Below are positions 61,245 to 64,000 of a stretch of DNA of 64,000 nucleotides, piece after piece. Source of the DNA: Bacteroidia bacterium (GTDB lineage Bacteria > Bacteroidota > Bacteroidia > NS11-12g > UBA955); NCBI GenBank assembly GCA_023653095.1, contig JAMNXP010000001.1:62001-126000 (forward strand), read 5' to 3'. The first letter of the stretch is position 1. Each line of letters starts with the position of its first letter. The translations under genes and the position numbers were made by a program. Below the pieces are notes generated by a model. It made no database searches. It saw only the letters and a program-made list of their open reading frames with translations, and was not told the origin of the DNA.

Positions 61245-64000
61245 ATGGAAGTTGTAAATACCAAAAAGTTTGAAGTTGTTTTCACTTTTGTGAATCATGC
61301 TAATTTTGGTATCATAGTGGAAGCCAATGCGGTACAGTTGTTGGACAATGGTAATCCGTCGTTGACTTTTCAACGCATTAGAATTCAAAATGCAGATTAT
61401 TTTCAGTTAGATAATTCGCAAAAGGCGGCGGTAGAACTCATTGAAAAGTTCGAAATGGATGTAATTATGAAGAAATTCTACACCGGTACAAAAAAATTGA
61501 AACCGGCTGATTTTATTCTAAAGCACTACAATCCGGATCTAGCCAAACTAATTAGAGAGTACATCGAGATCCATTTGCTGAAATTGCTCCATATCATCAA
61601 AGATTACCCGCTTTATTGGTCTGGAAAGTTAGGCGAACCGATGGGACAAAGAATTCAGTTTGCCAATGAGCCTACTTCCGTATTGTTTCATTTTAGGGAG
61701 CAAGAAGACGGCATGAATTATTTTGTAACCCTAAAACACCAAGACCAAAAAATCAATATTTTCGAAAATAACGCGCACCTTTTAGTAGGCAAGCCTGCTT
61801 GGATCATAACCGAAGACCGCTTGTTGTTTTTCAACGAAAGGGTTGATGGAGTTAAAATCAAACCGTTTTTCAACAAACGATTCATTCACATTGCGGCAAA
61901 TCAATTGTCGGTTTACATGAATAAATTCGTGTTACCCCTGCTAGAAAATCACGATGTATATGCCAAGAGTTTTGACATAGTAACTGAGCAGTTATCAGTG
62001 AAACCGGTCTTGAGGCTGAATAAATCACAAGAAAAAGTGAAAAACTTGCTGCTATACTTTCAATATGGTAATTGGCAATTCCCCTATCACGTAGATAAGA
62101 GAGTCAACGTTTCGCTCGAAGAGAAAGACGGTAAATTTACCTTCCATAGAATTCGTAGATCTTATCCAATTGAAAAAGACAACATACGAATTTTACAAGA
62201 ATTAGGACTGTCATTTGTGAAAGGCAGTATTATGGGAATTGAATCTGACCAAGATTATGATTATTCTATGGTTCAGTGGGTCAATCAATACTCAGATGAA
62301 CTAATCAGAAATGGATTTGTCATTGAACAAGATTTTTCAGAGGTTAATTATTTTTTGGGCAAGATTGATGTTAAAATCAAGGTTTCTCAAGCCGAGGATT
62401 GGTTCGACTTAATGGCCATTGTTCGCTTTGGAAGTTTTGAAATACCTTTTACTCGTCTGAAAAATCACATTCTTAATAACAAGAAAGAGTTTGTTCTTCC
62501 CGATGGAAGTATTGCCGTTCTACCCAGTGAATGGTTCTCTCACTTCTCAAAAGTGCTGAATTTTTCGGTGGAAGAAGATGACAGGCTAAAAATTAAAAAA
62601 ATCCATATTTCTCTTTTAGAGGATCTTCAGCAGTATCTTGATGATGAATTGCCAAGCGCCGATTGGGCGGCTGCCATCACCGATCAAAAAATACCTGATT
62701 ATAACATCCCAGAATCTTTCAAAGCAGAGATGCGTACGTATCAAAAGGAAGGATACAATTGGATGAGATTTTTATTAGAAAACAAACTTGGAGCTCTGTT
62801 AGCTGATGATATGGGATTGGGTAAAACCATTCAAACATTAGCCCTAATTCAGCACTTAACTGATGAACAAGCCAAGCTAAAATTAATTGGTAAATTAAAT
62901 TTGCCCTCACCCGATCAAGTTCAACAATTGATAAACGGCCAATCTGACCAAGAATCACATTGGCATGGTCCATGTATTGTGGTTTGTCCAAAATCACTTT
63001 TATACAATTGGAGAAATGAAGCCAATAAGTTTGCTCCAGAACTTAAGGTTTTAACTTACAGTGGATTAAACAGAAGTAAACTCATTACTCAGTTTACCGA
63101 AGTTGATTTGGTAGTTATGAGTTATGGCACCATGCGCAATGATTTGGATTTCTTGAAAAAGTTTGAATACCCCCTAATTGTATTAGATGAAAGTCAAGCT
63201 ATAAAAAATCCTTCGTCTTTAACGGCTCGTAATTTATTGAAAATACATGCCAGACATAAAGTTGCTTTAACTGGTACCCCTATTGAAAATACGCTTTTAG
63301 ACATTTGGAGTCAGATGAATTTTTTGAATCCCGGTTTATTAGGAAGTTATACCTACTTTGAGAAACAGTTCATTCGTCCCATAGAAAAAGAAGGGAATAC
63401 AAAGAAAACCGATGAGTTGAAGCGTTTTATAGATCCATTTGTACTTCGCCGAACAAAGGGTCAAGTAATGAAAGATCTTCCGCCGAAAGTAGAAAAGATT
63501 CATTACTGTGAAATGAGCGAAGAACAAAGTGAATTGTACGAGAAGATAAAAAGTCAATATCGAAATGAAATTCTATCTCACATCAATGAGGTAGGGATTA
63601 GTAAGTCGAGATTGAAAATATTCAACGGTTTAATGCATTTGAGGCAATTGGCGTTAAATCCTGTTTTAAAAGATTCGAACTACGAAGGTAGTTCCGGAAA
63701 AGACGATGAAATTGTGAGAATGTTGGTAAGGGCCATTGAAAACGGTCACAAAATATTGTTGTTCTCTCAATTTGTAGGATATCTAAAAAATATTGCTGAA
63801 ATCCTTAAAGATTCAGGCATTAAGTTCTGCTATTTAGACGGTTCTATGGATGAACATGAACGTCAAGATCAAATTGAAGTGTTCCAAAACAACAATGAAA
63901 TAAGAATTTTCTTGTTGAGCTTGAGGGCGGGTAATTCAGGATTGAACCTAACAGCCGCAGATTATGTTTTCTTGGCTGACCCATGGTGGAATCCATTTAC
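61245..64000 (+). CDS. SNF2/RapA-family DEAD-like helicase, 3' end truncated by window edge
   Basis: Hand translation from ATG 61245 (MEVVNTKKFEVVFTFVNHANFGIIVEAN...); LLADDMGLGKTIQTLALIQ, VVCPKSLLYNWRNE, LIVLDESQAIKNPSS, ALTGTPIENTLLDIWSQMNFLNPGLLG, LFSQFVGYLKNIAEIL; open through 64000 (missing from ORF track because it runs off the edge). Confidence 0.93.
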   Translation, partial: MEVVNTKKFEVVFTFVNHANFGIIVEANAVQLLDNGNPSLTFQRIRIQNADYFQLDNSQKAAVELIEKFEMDVIMKKFYTGTKKLKPADFILKHYNPDLAKLIREYIEIHLLKLLHIIKDYPLYWSGKLGEPMGQRIQFANEPTSVLFHFREQEDGMNYFVTLKHQDQKINIFENNAHLLVGKPAWIITEDRLLFFNERVDGVKIKPFFNKRFIHIAANQLSVYMNKFVLPLLENHDVYAKSFDIVTEQLSVKPVLRLNKSQEKVKNLLLYFQYGNWQFPYHVDKRVNVSLEEKDGKFTFHRIRRSYPIEKDNIRILQELGLSFVKGSIMGIESDQDYDYSMVQWVNQYSDELIRNGFVIEQDFSEVNYFLGKIDVKIKVSQAEDWFDLMAIVRFGSFEIPFTRLKNHILNNKKEFVLPDGSIAVLPSEWFSHFSKVLNFSVEEDDRLKIKKIHISLLEDLQQYLDDELPSADWAAAITDQKIPDYNIPESFKAEMRTYQKEGYNWMRFLLENKLGALLADDMGLGKTIQTLALIQHLTDEQAKLKLIGKLNLPSPDQVQQLINGQSDQESHWHGPCIVVCPKSLLYNWRNEANKFAPELKVLTYSGLNRSKLITQFTEVDLVVMSYGTMRNDLDFLKKFEYPLIVLDESQAIKNPSSLTARNLLKIHARHKVALTGTPIENTLLDIWSQMNFLNPGLLGSYTYFEKQFIRPIEKEGNTKKTDELKRFIDPFVLRRTKGQVMKDLPPKVEKIHYCEMSEEQSELYEKIKSQYRNEILSHINEVGISKSRLKIFNGLMHLRQLALNPVLKDSNYEGSSGKDDEIVRMLVRAIENGHKILLFSQFVGYLKNIAEILKDSGIKFCYLDGSMDEHERQDQIEVFQNNNEIRIFLLSLRAGNSGLNLTAADYVFLADPWWNPF

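Noticed and set aside
62719-63557. Minus-strand ORFs near right edge
   Set aside because: Antisense to the SNF2 helicase frame, which shows all expected motifs.

Overview
This is a 64 kb chromosomal window from a member of the Bacteroidota. The assignment rests on type IX secretion/gliding genes, CHU_C-type C-termini and TTG-N18..21-TAnnTTTG promoters. Almost all of it is dense, vertically inherited-looking gene content. I saw no CRISPR array, transposase, prophage or rRNA. Well-supported landmarks: a T9SS/gliding block (gldJ, porP/sprF-like, porU, porV), acyl-CoA carboxylase genes (pccB-like, accB, accC), gatB, rnpB, tRNA-Gly(GCC), gyrB, pcm, folC, rplU-rpmA, fmt, a polyprenyl synthase, rnr, and a SNF2 helicase cut by the right edge. 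Items most worth a second look: (1) an edge-truncated minus-strand ORF (1-1499) that joins a lycopene beta-cyclase to a Brp/Blh-type beta-carotene dioxygenase, found by hand translation because the ORF track omits it; (2) a tightly coupled dlt-like six-gene set (adenylation domain, GNAT, ACP, SGNH, SGNH-LysM, MBOAT) behind gatB in a bacterium not expected to make teichoic acids; (3) a TolC-HlyD-ABC exporter set whose ABC protein ends at the TMD/NBD boundary and has no ATPase; (4) a Gfo/Idh/MocA-like protein lacking both the GxGxxG and EKP motifs, beside a sugar-priming transferase; (5) a protein joining HU-like (CCDC81-type) domains, one TM helix and a SPOR domain, possibly linking DNA and cell wall. 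All family calls are from motif recognition by eye; no database search was run.
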